A DNA stretch of 64,000 nt from Streptomyces hyaluromycini (GCF_002217755.1 NZ_BCFL01000016.1:186001-250000), one strand, 5' to 3'. Shown: positions 52,839-61,262, numbered from the stretch's first letter. Numbers and translations are program-made. The notes: a model not told the origin generated them from the sequence alone.

Positions 52839-53948
52839 ATGACCGCCGTCCGCCTGACCCGCGTCCCCCTCCTCTCCGTCCTCCTGGCTCTCCTCCTCTC
52901 CCTGACGGGCGCCTCCGCGGCGGCGCACGGCACCGCCACGACTGCGCACGGCCCGCACGCGCCCACCGCCTCCCCTGGCACCGCCAGACCCACTCCGCGC
53001 CCCGCCGCGAAACGGCACTCCCCCGCCCGGCCCGCCGCCCGTACCGTCCTGCTGCGCCCGGGAGACACCCTCTGGGGCCTGGCCCACCGGTACGGCACCA
53101 CGGTCGCCGCCCTGCAACGCGCCAACCGCCTGGGCACCTCCACCCTGATCCGGGCCGGCGACCGCCTGACGATCCCCGCGTCCGGCGCCGGGAGCGGTCA
53201 CCGGTCGACGGCGCACACCACCCCGGCCCCGGCCCGGGACCCGGCGGGCAGCGTCGCGGTGGCGTTCGCCCGCGGCCGGCTCGGCGTCCCGTACCGCTGG
53301 GGCGGCACCGGGAACGGCGGCTACGACTGCTCGGGGCTGGTCCGGGCCGCCTGGGACGCGGCCGGTGTCCGGCTGCCGCGCACGGCCGCCGCCCAGGCCC
53401 GCACCGGATCCCGTACGAGCCGGGCCGAACTCCGGCCGGGGGACCTGGTCTTCATCTACTCCTTCGGCCACGTCCAGCTGTACGCGGGCGGCGGCCGGGT
53501 CATCGAGGCCGCCCACACCGGCACCCGGGTCCGGTACGCGCCCCTGCCGGCCGCGGCCGCCGTCGACGCGTACGTCCGCGTCCACGCCCCGGCCGGCACG
53601 CCGGCCGCCCGCACCACCGCGACACCGGCCTCCGCGACACCGGCCTCCGCGGCGGCGCCCTCGGGCGGCTCGGCGCGCCACGCCGCGGCCGCCGTCTTCG
53701 GCGGTCAGTACGGCTGCGCCGCCGAGATCATCACCCGCGAGTCCGGCTGGCGTACCACCGCCACCAATCCCACGTCCGGCGCCTACGGCCTCGCGCAGGC
53801 CGTGCCCGGTTCGAAGATGGCCCGCTACGGCGGTGACTGGCGTACGGATCCCGCCACCCAGCTGCGCTGGATGCGCTCCTACGTCACCGCCCGCTACGGC
53901 AGCGCCTGCGCCGCCTGGGCCTTCTGGCAGACCCACCACTGGTACTGA
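52839..53948 (+). CDS. LysM - NlpC/P60 - lysozyme-like secreted wall hydrolase
   Basis: 369 aa. Signal peptide LLSVLLALLLSLTGASAAAHG; LysM domain about 68-110 (RPGDTLWGLAHRYGTTVAAL, LIRAGDRLTIP); NlpC/P60 about 135-250 with catalytic Cys in GGYDCSGLVRAAW and His in GHVQLYAGGGRVIEAA; then a C-terminal transglycosylase-like domain with Glu in IITRESGWRTTATNPTSGAY and GLAQAVPGSKM, similar to aggregation-promoting-factor types. It should cut both the peptide and the glycan of peptidoglycan. Short ATPAS repeats link the last two domains. Eighteen nt before the next gene. Confidence 0.92.
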   Translation: MTAVRLTRVPLLSVLLALLLSLTGASAAAHGTATTAHGPHAPTASPGTARPTPRPAAKRHSPARPAARTVLLRPGDTLWGLAHRYGTTVAALQRANRLGTSTLIRAGDRLTIPASGAGSGHRSTAHTTPAPARDPAGSVAVAFARGRLGVPYRWGGTGNGGYDCSGLVRAAWDAAGVRLPRTAAAQARTGSRTSRAELRPGDLVFIYSFGHVQLYAGGGRVIEAAHTGTRVRYAPLPAAAAVDAYVRVHAPAGTPAARTTATPASATPASAAAPSGGSARHAAAAVFGGQYGCAAEIITRESGWRTTATNPTSGAYGLAQAVPGSKMARYGGDWRTDPATQLRWMRSYVTARYGSACAAWAFWQTHHWY

Positions 53949-53965
53949 CAACCCAAGGAGAAATC

Positions 53966-54703
53966 ATGTTCGACTTCCTGTCCCGGCGCCCGTCCATCCT
54001 GTTCAGGCGCCCCTCCCTGCGCATCACCGCCGCCCTCCTCACCGCCACGGCGATCGTCGGCACGGGCGTCGGCCTCAGGACCTCCGGCGCCCTGCCCGAG
54101 CTCGCCGGCCGGCACTCCTCCGCCACGAAGATCGGCTCCGTCGCCGACGCGGTGGTCTGCGCGCCGGGCACGGGCACCGTCGTGAACCCGGGGACCGGCA
54201 CCGTCGGCCTCGGCGGCACCGGGACGTCCGACTGCTCGCAGGGATCCGGGAGTTCCGCGGGTGCGCCCATCGGCGGCGACACCGTACGGTCGTGCTGGCT
54301 GGCGACGTCGGGCGAGGACGCGTTCAAGGAGTTCATGAAGGGCTGGATCAGCAACAACAGCCAGCGCTGGGCGGGCGAGCTGCAGAACTCGGGCGTGGAC
54401 CCCGCGACCGCGACGCCCAGCAGTCCGCGCGTGGACAAGGCGTTCACCCAGATGGAGCAGTCGTTCTACGACTCCTCCAGCGCCTTCGCCCAGGCACTGG
54501 CCAGCGTGGCACAGAACGACAACGAGCATGTCTCCAACTGCACGGCCAGTGACGACGGTCCGGAGCCCAACTGGATGGACGAGGCGTTCGGCCAGGCGGT
54601 GGACCTGCAGAACGAGACGCCGTGGTGGCTGGAGCAGGCCGAGCAGGCCCTGGTGCAGGCGGTGGCCCAGACCGCCTGCGACAACGCCGGCGGCAGCTGC
54701 TGA
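53966..54703 (+). CDS. Exported protein of unknown function
   Basis: 245 aa, ATG with AAGGAG upstream. Basic N-terminus, single hydrophobic segment LRITAALLTATAIVGTGVGL, then Gly/Thr-rich GTGTVVNPGTGTVGLGGTGT and a helical C-terminal part with tryptophans and Asn/Gln-rich helices (KEFMKGWISNNSQRWAGELQ). Six cysteines outside the membrane suggest disulfides. It probably shares a transcript with the wall hydrolase before it. I do not recognise the family. Confidence 0.75.
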   Translation: MFDFLSRRPSILFRRPSLRITAALLTATAIVGTGVGLRTSGALPELAGRHSSATKIGSVADAVVCAPGTGTVVNPGTGTVGLGGTGTSDCSQGSGSSAGAPIGGDTVRSCWLATSGEDAFKEFMKGWISNNSQRWAGELQNSGVDPATATPSSPRVDKAFTQMEQSFYDSSSAFAQALASVAQNDNEHVSNCTASDDGPEPNWMDEAFGQAVDLQNETPWWLEQAEQALVQAVAQTACDNAGGSC

Positions 54704-54715
54704 CAGCCGTACACG

Positions 54716-54755
54716 CCGTCGGCCCCGCCACCCGAGAGGGTGACGGGGCCGACGG
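54716..54755. terminator. Bidirectional terminator between convergent genes
   Basis: CCGTCGGCCCCG ... CGGGGCCGACGG, a perfect 12-bp stem with a 16-nt loop that itself can pair (CACCC/GGGTG). No U-tract. Confidence 0.8.
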
Positions 54756-54784
54756 TCGTCGTACTCAAGCGCCGTACTACGGGC

Positions 54785-54982
54785 TCAGTGCCAGCTGTGC
54801 GGGGCGCGGAAGCCGTTCTCGCGCTCCAGGCGGCGCCAGCCTGCCTTGGCACGGCCTCGGTGGGTCTGCTCGGTGTCGGCGGTCGGCCGGGCGGCCGCGC
54901 GGGCCAGGAGGACCGCCGTTATGGCGGCGACTTCCTCCGGGTCGGCGTTGCCCTTCTCGACGCGGATGTCAGGCACGTTCAT
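54785..54982 (-). CDS. accE: Acyl-CoA carboxylase epsilon subunit
   Basis: 65 aa: MNVPDIRVEKGNADPEEVAA, a short helical stretch ITAVLLARAAARPTADTEQT and the conserved C-terminal tail WRRLERENGFRAPHSWH (family pattern W...R......P.SW). The epsilon subunit stabilises and activates actinobacterial acyl-CoA carboxylases by bridging alpha and beta. It lies 35 nt after accB, as expected. Confidence 0.93.
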   Translation of the reverse strand: MNVPDIRVEKGNADPEEVAAITAVLLARAAARPTADTEQTHRGRAKAGWRRLERENGFRAPHSWH

Positions 54983-55017
54983 GGGTGTCAGTCTCCGTGA
55001 GAGAGGTTTCCGCAGGA

Positions 55018-56613
55018 TTACTGCGGGGGGTTGCCGTGCTTACGGGACGGCAGGTCGGCGTGCTTGGTGTGCAGCATCGCCAGGGACTTGGCGAGCACCT
55101 CACGGGTCTCGGCCGGGTCGATGACGTCGTCGACGAGGCCGCGCTCGGCCGCGTAGTAGGGGTGCATCAGCTCGGACTTGTACTCCTTGACCATGCGGGC
55201 CCGCATGGCCTCGGGGTCCTCGGCCGAGGCGATCTGGCGGCGGAAGATCACGTTGGCGGCACCCTCGGCGCCCATGACCGCGATCTCGTTGGTCGGCCAG
55301 GCGTAGGTGAGGTCGGCACCGATCGACTGGGAGTCCATGACGATGTAGGCACCTCCGTACGCCTTGCGCAGGATCAGGGAGATCCGGGGCACGGTCGCGT
55401 TGCAGTAGGCGTAGAGGAGCTTCGCGCCGTGGCGGATGATCCCGCCGTGCTCCTGGTCGACACCGGGGAGGAAGCCCGGTACGTCCAGGAATGTGACGAT
55501 CGGAACATTGAAAGCGTCACACATCTGAACAAAGCGCGCAGCTTTTTCGCTCGCCTCGATGTCCAGGACGCCCGCCAGCACCTGCGGCTGGTTGGCGACG
55601 ATGCCCACCACCTGGCCGTCGATCCGGGCCAGCGCGCAGATGATGTTCCGCGCCCAGCGCTCGTGGACCTCCAGGTACTCGCCGTCGTCGACGATCTCCT
55701 CGATGACCTTGGCCATGTCGTACGGCCGGTTGCCGTCGGCCGGGACCAGGTCGAGCAGCACGTCGCTGCGGCGGTCGATCGGGTCCGTGGACTCGACGCG
55801 CGGCGGGTTCTCGCGGTTGTTCTGCGGGAGGAGGGAGAGGAGGTAGCGGACCTCCGCGATGCAGGTCTCCTCGTCGTCGTACGCGAAGTGGCAGACGCCG
55901 GAGGTCTCCGCGTGGACGTCGGCGCCGCCGAGCCCGTTCTGGGTGATCTCCTCGCCGGTGACCGCCTTGACGACGTCCGGTCCTGTGATGAACATCTGCG
56001 AGGTCTCGCGGACCATGAAGACGAAGTCGGTGAGAGCGGGGCTGTAGGCCGCGCCGCCCGCGCACGGGCCGAGCATCACGGAGATCTGCGGGATCACGCC
56101 CGACGCCTTCGTGTTGCGCTGGAAGATGCCGCCGTAGCCGGCGAGCGCGGAGACGCCCTCCTGGATGCGGGCGCCGGCGCCGTCGTTCAGCGAGACCAGC
56201 GGGGCACCGGCCGCGATGGCCATGTCCATGATCTTGTGGATCTTGGTGGCGTGCGCCTCGCCCAGCGCGCCGCCGAAGATCCGGAAGTCATGGGCGTAGA
56301 CGAAGACGGTACGGCCCTCGACCGTGCCCCAGCCGGTGATGACACCGTCGGTGTACGGCTTCTTGGCCTCCAGGCCGAAACCGACCGCGCGGTGCCGGCG
56401 CAGCTGCTCGACCTCCTGGAAGGAACCCGGGTCCAGGAGCAGCTCGATGCGCTCCCGGGCCGTCAGCTTGCCCTTGGCGCGCTGTGCCTCGGTCGCCTTC
56501 TCGCTGGGTCCCGCCACGGCCGCCGCACGGATCTCGTGCAGCTCGGCGACCCGCCCGCGCGCGTCCGTCGGCTCACCGGTGGGCTCGCCCGTCGTCTCTT
56601 CCAAAACGGTCAT
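55018..56613 (-). CDS. accB: Acyl-CoA (acetyl/propionyl-CoA) carboxylase beta subunit
   Basis: 531-aa carboxyltransferase that moves CO2 from biotin to acetyl- or propionyl-CoA, making malonyl- or methylmalonyl-CoA for fatty acids and polyketides. Two crotonase-like halves: GAPLVSLNDGAGARIQEGVS and MLGPCAGGAAYSPALTDFVF in the N-half, and FLDVPGFLPGVDQEHGGIIR and AYGGAYIVMDSQSIGADLTY in the C-half (oxyanion-hole glycines). Residue Asp in AYSPALTDF, which affects chain-length choice, is present as in S. coelicolor AccB/PccB. With accE it forms the beta-epsilon unit; alpha is elsewhere. Confidence 0.95.
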   Translation of the reverse strand: MTVLEETTGEPTGEPTDARGRVAELHEIRAAAVAGPSEKATEAQRAKGKLTARERIELLLDPGSFQEVEQLRRHRAVGFGLEAKKPYTDGVITGWGTVEGRTVFVYAHDFRIFGGALGEAHATKIHKIMDMAIAAGAPLVSLNDGAGARIQEGVSALAGYGGIFQRNTKASGVIPQISVMLGPCAGGAAYSPALTDFVFMVRETSQMFITGPDVVKAVTGEEITQNGLGGADVHAETSGVCHFAYDDEETCIAEVRYLLSLLPQNNRENPPRVESTDPIDRRSDVLLDLVPADGNRPYDMAKVIEEIVDDGEYLEVHERWARNIICALARIDGQVVGIVANQPQVLAGVLDIEASEKAARFVQMCDAFNVPIVTFLDVPGFLPGVDQEHGGIIRHGAKLLYAYCNATVPRISLILRKAYGGAYIVMDSQSIGADLTYAWPTNEIAVMGAEGAANVIFRRQIASAEDPEAMRARMVKEYKSELMHPYYAAERGLVDDVIDPAETREVLAKSLAMLHTKHADLPSRKHGNPPQ

Positions 56614-57067
56614 GTAGCGACCTTACGAAGGACACCAAGGAATGAGAGACGTCGACTCCGTACAGTCTCCGACGCGTTTTCCTGGAACCACTGAACAGAA
56701 CCAGAACCGCATGCAGCCGTTCCGACTGCTCAGGGGGCTTCGCCGTTGTAGGGGTACCACAAAGGCATCGGCTGAGACACGCCTCACATTCCCCGCCGGC
56801 CCATACCACCCGCGGAGTGACACAGGACTCCGGACGGCGGTTCACCCACATGGAGCCTAGCCGCTCCCCCCAGCGGGTCCGGTCGCCGTATCGGGCGAAG
56901 CGACGTTACGGTGAGTAATGACCGCGACACGCGGACCGATGATGTTGAAGGTTGAATGGAATAGGTCTACGGTGTCTCTCGTTGAGTTCGTTGAACGTTA
57001 AACATCAAGTCCGCGCCTTCCGCATCCACCGCTTCGAAGCCGCGACCCGTCCCCCAAGGAGCACCTC
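56614..57067. other. Divergent intergenic region accB - YceI gene
   Basis: 454 nt without a credible gene. The accB side has no clear promoter to my eye. The YceI side has TTGAAGG, TTGAATGG and GTTGAG direct-repeat-like boxes and the palindrome described separately. Confidence 0.6.
56989..57002. promoter_or_regulatory. Candidate MarR-type operator before the YceI gene
   Basis: GTTGAACGTTAAAC is a near-perfect 14-bp palindrome around AACGTT (one mismatch pair), 65 nt before the YceI start. The half-site GTTGA recurs at 56980-56984 and 56943-56955 (ATGTTGAAGGTTGAAT). It matches the TTnAACGTTnAA pattern used by some MarR-family regulators. Confidence 0.55.
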
Positions 57068-57664
57068 ATGGGCATCTTCGGCCGCAAGAACGACGAGACG
57101 ACCGCCGCCGGCACCGGCGCCGACACCGCCGCGCTGACCGGCGACTACACGATCGACCCGGCGCACACCACGCTCGGCTTCGTGGCCCGCCACGCGATGG
57201 TCACCAACGTCAAGGGCAGCTTCCAGGAGTTCGAGGGCACGCTGCGCCTGGACGGCGAGAACCCGTCGAAGTCCACCGCCTCGCTCGACATCAAGATGGA
57301 CAGCATCACCACCGGCAGCCCCGACCGTGACGGTCACCTGAAGTCGGCAGACTTCTTCAAGATCGACGAGTTCCCGACGATGACCTTCCGCTCCACCGAG
57401 GCGGAGGCCCTCGGCGGCGAGGACTACCGCATCACCGGCGACCTCACGATCCTCGGTGTCACCCGGCCGGTCACCATCGACCTGGAGTTCAACGGCGTAG
57501 CCAAGGACCCGTTCGGCAACGAGCGCGTCGGCTTCGAGGGCAAGGCCGAGATCAAGCGCTCCGACTGGGGCGTCACCTGGAACGCGGCGCTGGAGACCGG
57601 TGGCGTCCTCGTCTCCGACAAGATCAAGCTGAACTTCGACATCTCGGCGATCAAGAACGCGTGA
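57068..57664 (+). CDS. YceI-family protein (polyisoprenoid-binding-like)
   Basis: 198 aa, ATG with AAGGAG upstream. Starts MGIFGRKNDETTAAGTGADT, then the YceI lipocalin-like barrel: YTIDPAHTTLGFVARHAMVT (DxxHS-like start), SADFFKIDEFPTMTFRSTEA (FDxxxYPxxxF motif) and WNAALETGGVLVSDKIKLNF. No signal peptide, so cytoplasmic, as is common in Streptomyces. Binds an isoprenoid or amphiphile by family; often MarR-regulated. Confidence 0.9.
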   Translation: MGIFGRKNDETTAAGTGADTAALTGDYTIDPAHTTLGFVARHAMVTNVKGSFQEFEGTLRLDGENPSKSTASLDIKMDSITTGSPDRDGHLKSADFFKIDEFPTMTFRSTEAEALGGEDYRITGDLTILGVTRPVTIDLEFNGVAKDPFGNERVGFEGKAEIKRSDWGVTWNAALETGGVLVSDKIKLNFDISAIKNA

Positions 57665-57703
57665 GCCCGCGGCGCCGGACCGCCGGCCCCGACCACGCCC
57701 GCT

Positions 57704-57738
57704 GAGCGCCGCCCTCCACTCCCCTGAGGGCGGCGCTC
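57704..57738 (+). terminator. Terminator of the YceI gene
   Basis: GAGCGCCGCCCTC ... GAGGGCGGCGCTC, perfect 13-bp stem with a 9-nt loop, 40 nt after the stop. No U-tract. Confidence 0.85.
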
Positions 57739-57786
57739 GGCCATGTCCGGAGATCCTGCGCGTGTCCTGAGCGGGTCCGGCGAAGT

Positions 57787-57902
57787 CCGGTGCAGTTCGG
57801 CAGCGCCCCGAAGGGGCGCTGGGGGTACCCCCAGCCGAAGGCTGGGGGAGGAACTGCGCGACCAGCCACAACGGCGCCGCAGACGGCAGACGGCAGACGG
57901 CA
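57787..57902. repeat. Dispersed repeat copy 5 with 7-bp tandem repeat
   Basis: GCAGTTCGGCAGCGCCCCGAAGGGGCGCT, then GGGGGTACCCCCAGCCGAAGGCTGGGGGAG (same unit as in gltX), then GAACTGCGCGACCAGCC, which is the reverse complement of the GGCTGGTCGCGCAGTTC arm. Ends with GCAGACG repeated three times at about 57879-57900. Confidence 0.8.
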
Positions 57903-57927
57903 CATCGCGGCACTTCCAGCGGAGCGC

Positions 57928-58611
57928 TTAGTAGTCGATGGTCGGGTACCAGTCGCCTCTCCCCTGCGGGGTGAGGTCGAGGAGGTGCCAGACGGGTGCC
58001 AGGAGGTCGATGCCGCGCTCCTGGATGTCGTCGGCCAGCCGTGGATGGGCGGAGTAGGTGTGCCGGACGGTGCCGTCACCCGTACGGGTGAAGACGGAGA
58101 CCGTGGAGTCCTGTGCACCGTCCTTGTCCTCACTGCCCAGGTCGTACTTGAACGTGCTGTCACCACAGCTGAGCAGCCGCAGCCGGTGCCAGCCGCGATC
58201 GCGGGCGTACTGACGGAGGGCGGGCGGGTCGGCGGCCGCGGCGATGACGAAGTCCGCGTTCCGGGCCACGTGGTGGGCGATGCCGTTGTAGCCGTCGATC
58301 CACATCGTGCACATCGGGCAGGCGCTGGTCTGGAGCTTGCCGTACATGAAGTGGTAGACGATCAGCGGCCGTTCGGGTCCGGAGAACAGCTCGCTCAACG
58401 CGACCTCGCGGACCGGGGTGTCCCCGGCGTCGAGGTCGCCGGGCCCCTCCAGGAAGACGTAGTCGTCGACGGCCGGCCCCTGCGGGAGCGCCCGCCGCAG
58501 TGCCGCGACCTCCTCCCGGCGCCGCATCAGCCCGATCTCGGCCAGCCGCAGCTCCTCGCGGGCACCGAGATACTCCTCGGACTCCCCGACCAGCCTCGTC
58601 TGCCGCACCAT
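57928..58611 (-). CDS. DUF899 thioredoxin-like protein
   Basis: 227 aa: FMYGKLQTSACPMCTMWIDG with the CPxC motif near residue 95, and GIDLLAPVWHLLDLTPQGRG near the C-terminus. Matches DUF899, a thioredoxin-fold family with one conserved CPxC-type motif whose members are often called dithiol-disulfide isomerase-like. Redox activity is unproven. The N-terminus is a charged helical region (RREEVAALRRALPQGPAVDD). Confidence 0.86.
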   Translation of the reverse strand: MVRQTRLVGESEEYLGAREELRLAEIGLMRRREEVAALRRALPQGPAVDDYVFLEGPGDLDAGDTPVREVALSELFSGPERPLIVYHFMYGKLQTSACPMCTMWIDGYNGIAHHVARNADFVIAAAADPPALRQYARDRGWHRLRLLSCGDSTFKYDLGSEDKDGAQDSTVSVFTRTGDGTVRHTYSAHPRLADDIQERGIDLLAPVWHLLDLTPQGRGDWYPTIDY

Positions 58612-58748
58612 CGCGTCCTCCTGGGGTAGGCATCCCCCCGTGGCGGTCCTTCGAGTCTAGGACGGCGGCCTCGATCACTCCCGTCGTGAGGCGGGGGCGC
58701 GACTTCGGGAAGTACGTTTCCCGAAAGGGAGGGATGACGGGGCGGGGC

Positions 58749-59159
58749 TCAAGCACCCGTCACCGCGAACTCGCACCAGACCACCTTCCCCGGCTGCCGC
58801 TCCCCCACCCCCCACTTGTCCGCGAGCAGGCTGACCAGCAGCAGGCCCCGGCCGTGTTCCGACTCCGGTGACATGTCGCCGAAGCGGAGTTCACCCGGGC
58901 CGCTGTCGTGGACCTCGGCGCGGAGGACTCCGTCGGGGTGCAGGGCCAGCCGGAGGCGGAAGCCCCGGCCCGGGGGCACTCCGTGGAGCACCGCGTTGGT
59001 GGTCAGTTCGCTCACGCAGAGCAGTACGTCGTCCGCGCGCGGGCCGACCTCCCAGTCGGCCAGGGCCGCGCGTGTGAAGTCGCGGGCCACGCCGACGGAT
59101 CTGCGGTCCCGGCGGTAGAACGCCTCGCGGGTGTGGGGGTGTTGGGGTTCCGGGTTCAT
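58749..59159 (-). CDS. HATPase (RsbW-like anti-sigma-factor-type) ATP-binding protein
   Basis: 136 aa from the ATG at 59159; an ATG at 59189 would add 10 residues but sits on the operator-like repeats. N-box VSELTTNAVLHGVPPG near residue 55, then EVHDSGPGELRF (DxGxG) and ESEHGRGLLLVSLLADKWGV (G2). Streptomyces carry dozens of these stand-alone kinase-fold proteins, usually paired with XRE/DUF397 genes as here. Targets are unknown. Confidence 0.85.
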   Translation of the reverse strand: MNPEPQHPHTREAFYRRDRRSVGVARDFTRAALADWEVGPRADDVLLCVSELTTNAVLHGVPPGRGFRLRLALHPDGVLRAEVHDSGPGELRFGDMSPESEHGRGLLLVSLLADKWGVGERQPGKVVWCEFAVTGA

Positions 59160-59174
59160 GAGGCGAGTGTCACC

Positions 59175-59227
59175 GTGAGTGATTAACATGGATCAGTGAG
59201 TGATCTCGTAGTTCTGACTTCTACGAG
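59175..59227. promoter_or_regulatory. Direct repeats and hairpin between the ATPase and XRE genes
   Basis: GTGAGTGAT at 59175-59183 and 59196-59204 (21 nt apart, two helical turns), followed by the perfect inverted repeat CTCGTAG-TTCTGACTT-CTACGAG at 59205-59227. Lies in the divergent gap; candidate binding sites of the XRE regulator. Confidence 0.55.
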
Positions 59228-59271
59228 TCCACTACGAGCGGTTCGGGCGCACACGGGGGAAAGGGACACGC

Positions 59272-60093
59272 ATGCAGGTGGCGAGGAAGCCCAAGAAGGT
59301 CGGTTCGTGGCATGCGGTCGGAGCGCTGGTCGCCCACTACCGCAAACAGGCGCGGCTGACGCAGGAGCGGTTCGCCGAGCTCGCGAACCTGCACGTCGAC
59401 ACGGTGGGCTCTGTTGAGCAGGGGCGGCTCGCCCTGCAACCGGACCGGGCGGAGCAGTTCGACGAACTGCTCGGAACGGGCGGGGCGTTGGCCGTGCTGG
59501 TGGCGAAGATGCCGGTGCGGGAGCGGATCGTCCAGTTCGCGCAGGGGCTCATCGACCATGAGCAGGAAGCAATGGGTGTTCTGTCGTACGAGATCCAGCT
59601 GGTGCCTGGACTGCTCCAGACCAGGGAGTACTGCCGCGCCACCTTCGACTCTCGCTATCCCGCGCTCGGGAGCGAGACGGCTGAGCAGTGGGTGGACGCC
59701 CGTATGGAGAGGCAGTTGATCTGGCAGCGGGACCGCCCGCCCGTGGGGCATTTCATCCTGGAGGAGAGCATCCTCAGGCGAGAGGTCGGCAGCCGTGAAG
59801 TAATGCGGGCGCAGGTCCGCCAGATCCTGGAGTACACCGAACCGATCCACATGAGCGTGCAGATCATGCCCATGGACCGGATGCCGCACGCAGGGCTCGC
59901 GGGCCCCATGACGCTACTGGAGACACCAGAGCACAACTACCTTGTCTACCTGGAGGTTCAGCGAGCAAGCTTTCTCGTCGACGATCCCGACGAGGTCAGC
60001 GACTATCACCACAAGTATGGAATGCTGCGGTCACAGGCCCTCTCGCCCGAGGAGAGCGCGCGCTACTTGAATGGACTGCTAGGAGAGTCATGA
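59272..60093 (+). CDS. XRE-family regulator with DUF5753 domain
   Basis: 273 aa. Xre helix-turn-helix in residues 15-70 (VGALVAHYRKQARLTQERFA, NLHVDTVGSVEQGRL), then the DUF5753 effector domain (SYEIQLVPGLLQTREYCRAT, RQLIWQRDRPPVGHFILEES, YLVYLEVQRASFLVDDPDEV). Homologues pair with DUF397 genes (bldB/abaA-like context in Streptomyces). Ribosome site GAAAGGGA before the ATG. Overlaps the DUF397 gene by 4 nt (ATGA). Confidence 0.93.
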   Translation: MQVARKPKKVGSWHAVGALVAHYRKQARLTQERFAELANLHVDTVGSVEQGRLALQPDRAEQFDELLGTGGALAVLVAKMPVRERIVQFAQGLIDHEQEAMGVLSYEIQLVPGLLQTREYCRATFDSRYPALGSETAEQWVDARMERQLIWQRDRPPVGHFILEESILRREVGSREVMRAQVRQILEYTEPIHMSVQIMPMDRMPHAGLAGPMTLLETPEHNYLVYLEVQRASFLVDDPDEVSDYHHKYGMLRSQALSPEESARYLNGLLGES

Positions 60094-60275
60094 ACACCGC
60101 AGCATCGCTTGCCTGGTTCAAGTCCAGCTACAGCAGCAATGAGGGCGGCAACTGCATAGAGGTGGCCACCCACCCCGCCGCCGTCCACGTTCGTGACTCC
60201 AAGAACCCCGACGGCGCCCGCCTCACCGTCTCCCCCGCCACCTGGACCGCCTTCCTCGGGCATACGGCCAAGTGA
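60090..60275 (+). CDS. DUF397 small protein
   Basis: 61 aa with the family pattern WFKSSYSSNEGGNCIEVATH, VHVRDSKNPDGARLTVSPAT and WTAFLG. Starts at ATG overlapping the XRE stop. In characterised cases the DUF397 protein antagonises or is controlled by the XRE partner, a toxin-antitoxin-like arrangement; here inferred. Confidence 0.94.
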   Translation: MNTAASLAWFKSSYSSNEGGNCIEVATHPAAVHVRDSKNPDGARLTVSPATWTAFLGHTAK

Positions 60276-60600
60276 CCGTCGCCTGACCAACGGCGTTGTC
60301 GGCTACTAAAGATCAGTGCCAGAACCGTGTGGCTGAGGACCCAAGCTGTTGCACGCGCTGGGCGAGGATGCCACCGACCGGGGTGCGCTCCGGTTCCTGG
60401 ACGCACAGGGACCTGGACCAGATCGGGCACTCCCCAGCAGCCCCGGGGGACGAGTAAGGACTCCTGACAAAAGTGCTGGGCTTGGCCTGGTCAGCGGTCG
60501 GTGTCGGGCACGAGGCCGCCGGGCGGCGGGATGCAGTCAGCCGCGCAATCGCACGCGATAAACCCGGCGACGTCGACGGTCATCCGGGATATTGGTCGCC

Positions 60601-60802
60601 ATGGAGGAGGTCAAGGTCGTCGGCGCCCATTCCGAGCGCGCGACCCTGCGCGTCGGCGACGTGTTCCTGAAGGTGGACGCCGATCAGGCACGCATCGACG
60701 TCCAGGTCGAGGCGATGACTTTGGCGCCGGTGCCGACCCGCGGAAGTCCTGTGGCACAAGCCGCCCGTGCTCGCGATCGCCGCGGCCCCGCGGTGTGATT
60801 GA
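60601..60802 (+). pseudogene. Remnant of an aminoglycoside-phosphotransferase-family gene
   Basis: ATG at 60601 opens MEEVKVVGAHSERATLRVGD, VFLKVDADQARIDVQVEAMT, then APVPT, the N-terminal lobe of APH-type kinases. After PT the frame breaks; a +1 shift at about 60740 continues EVLWHKPPVLAIAAAP before a TGA at 60800. The catalytic region is absent. It is a decayed fragment. The 325 nt between the DUF397 gene and here hold no recognisable gene. Confidence 0.75.
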
Positions 60803-61067
60803 GCGAGGTGACCGGCACTTGGGCGCGACATCTGTCACTCCTGCGGCGCCCACAACGTGCGCAGTGAGCTGTGACACGACAGTTGGCGCTTTGTCACGAG
60901 GACCGGAACCGCCGTGGGTGACAGAAAGCTCGAAAAGTCGGCGTATTTTAGGCCGGTCGTCACGACAGCGAGCGGGACCGGATCAACCGAGACGACGCCG
61001 ACCATCCACACTCCCGGGACCAGCGGGTGAGATTGCCGGCGCCCCGGCGCCGCTCAGTCACAGCCCC

Positions 61068-61262
61068 CTATGGCTGAGTGGGTCCGGCTGACGGGACGCG
61101 TTGTCGGCGCAGGAGCAGCCCTGCGGGCCGCCACAGGGTGAAGGCCAGGCCGAGGCCGAGCGGGATCTGCAGGAACTGCTGGATCACCGGAAGCCCGGGC
61201 TTGGCCCCCCGCCTGAGCGGGGCATCGCCCTGCGGATCGACGGTCACCGTATGCGATGACCG
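61068..61262 (-). pseudogene. Possible membrane-protein C-terminal remnant
   Basis: One minus-strand frame reads KPGLPVIQQFLQIPLGLGLA then FTLWRPAGLLLRRQ before a TAG at 61068-61070. The stretch is hydrophobic and looks like the last membrane helix of a protein; the upstream part lacks a start. The family is not identified. The remaining bases 60803-61067 and 61263-61455 show only scattered TGTCAC motifs. Confidence 0.35.

Noticed and set aside
59159..60275. Defence island or toxin-antitoxin operon
   Set aside because: The ATPase/XRE/DUF397 trio is a common regulatory module in streptomycetes; no nuclease or other defence gene is nearby.
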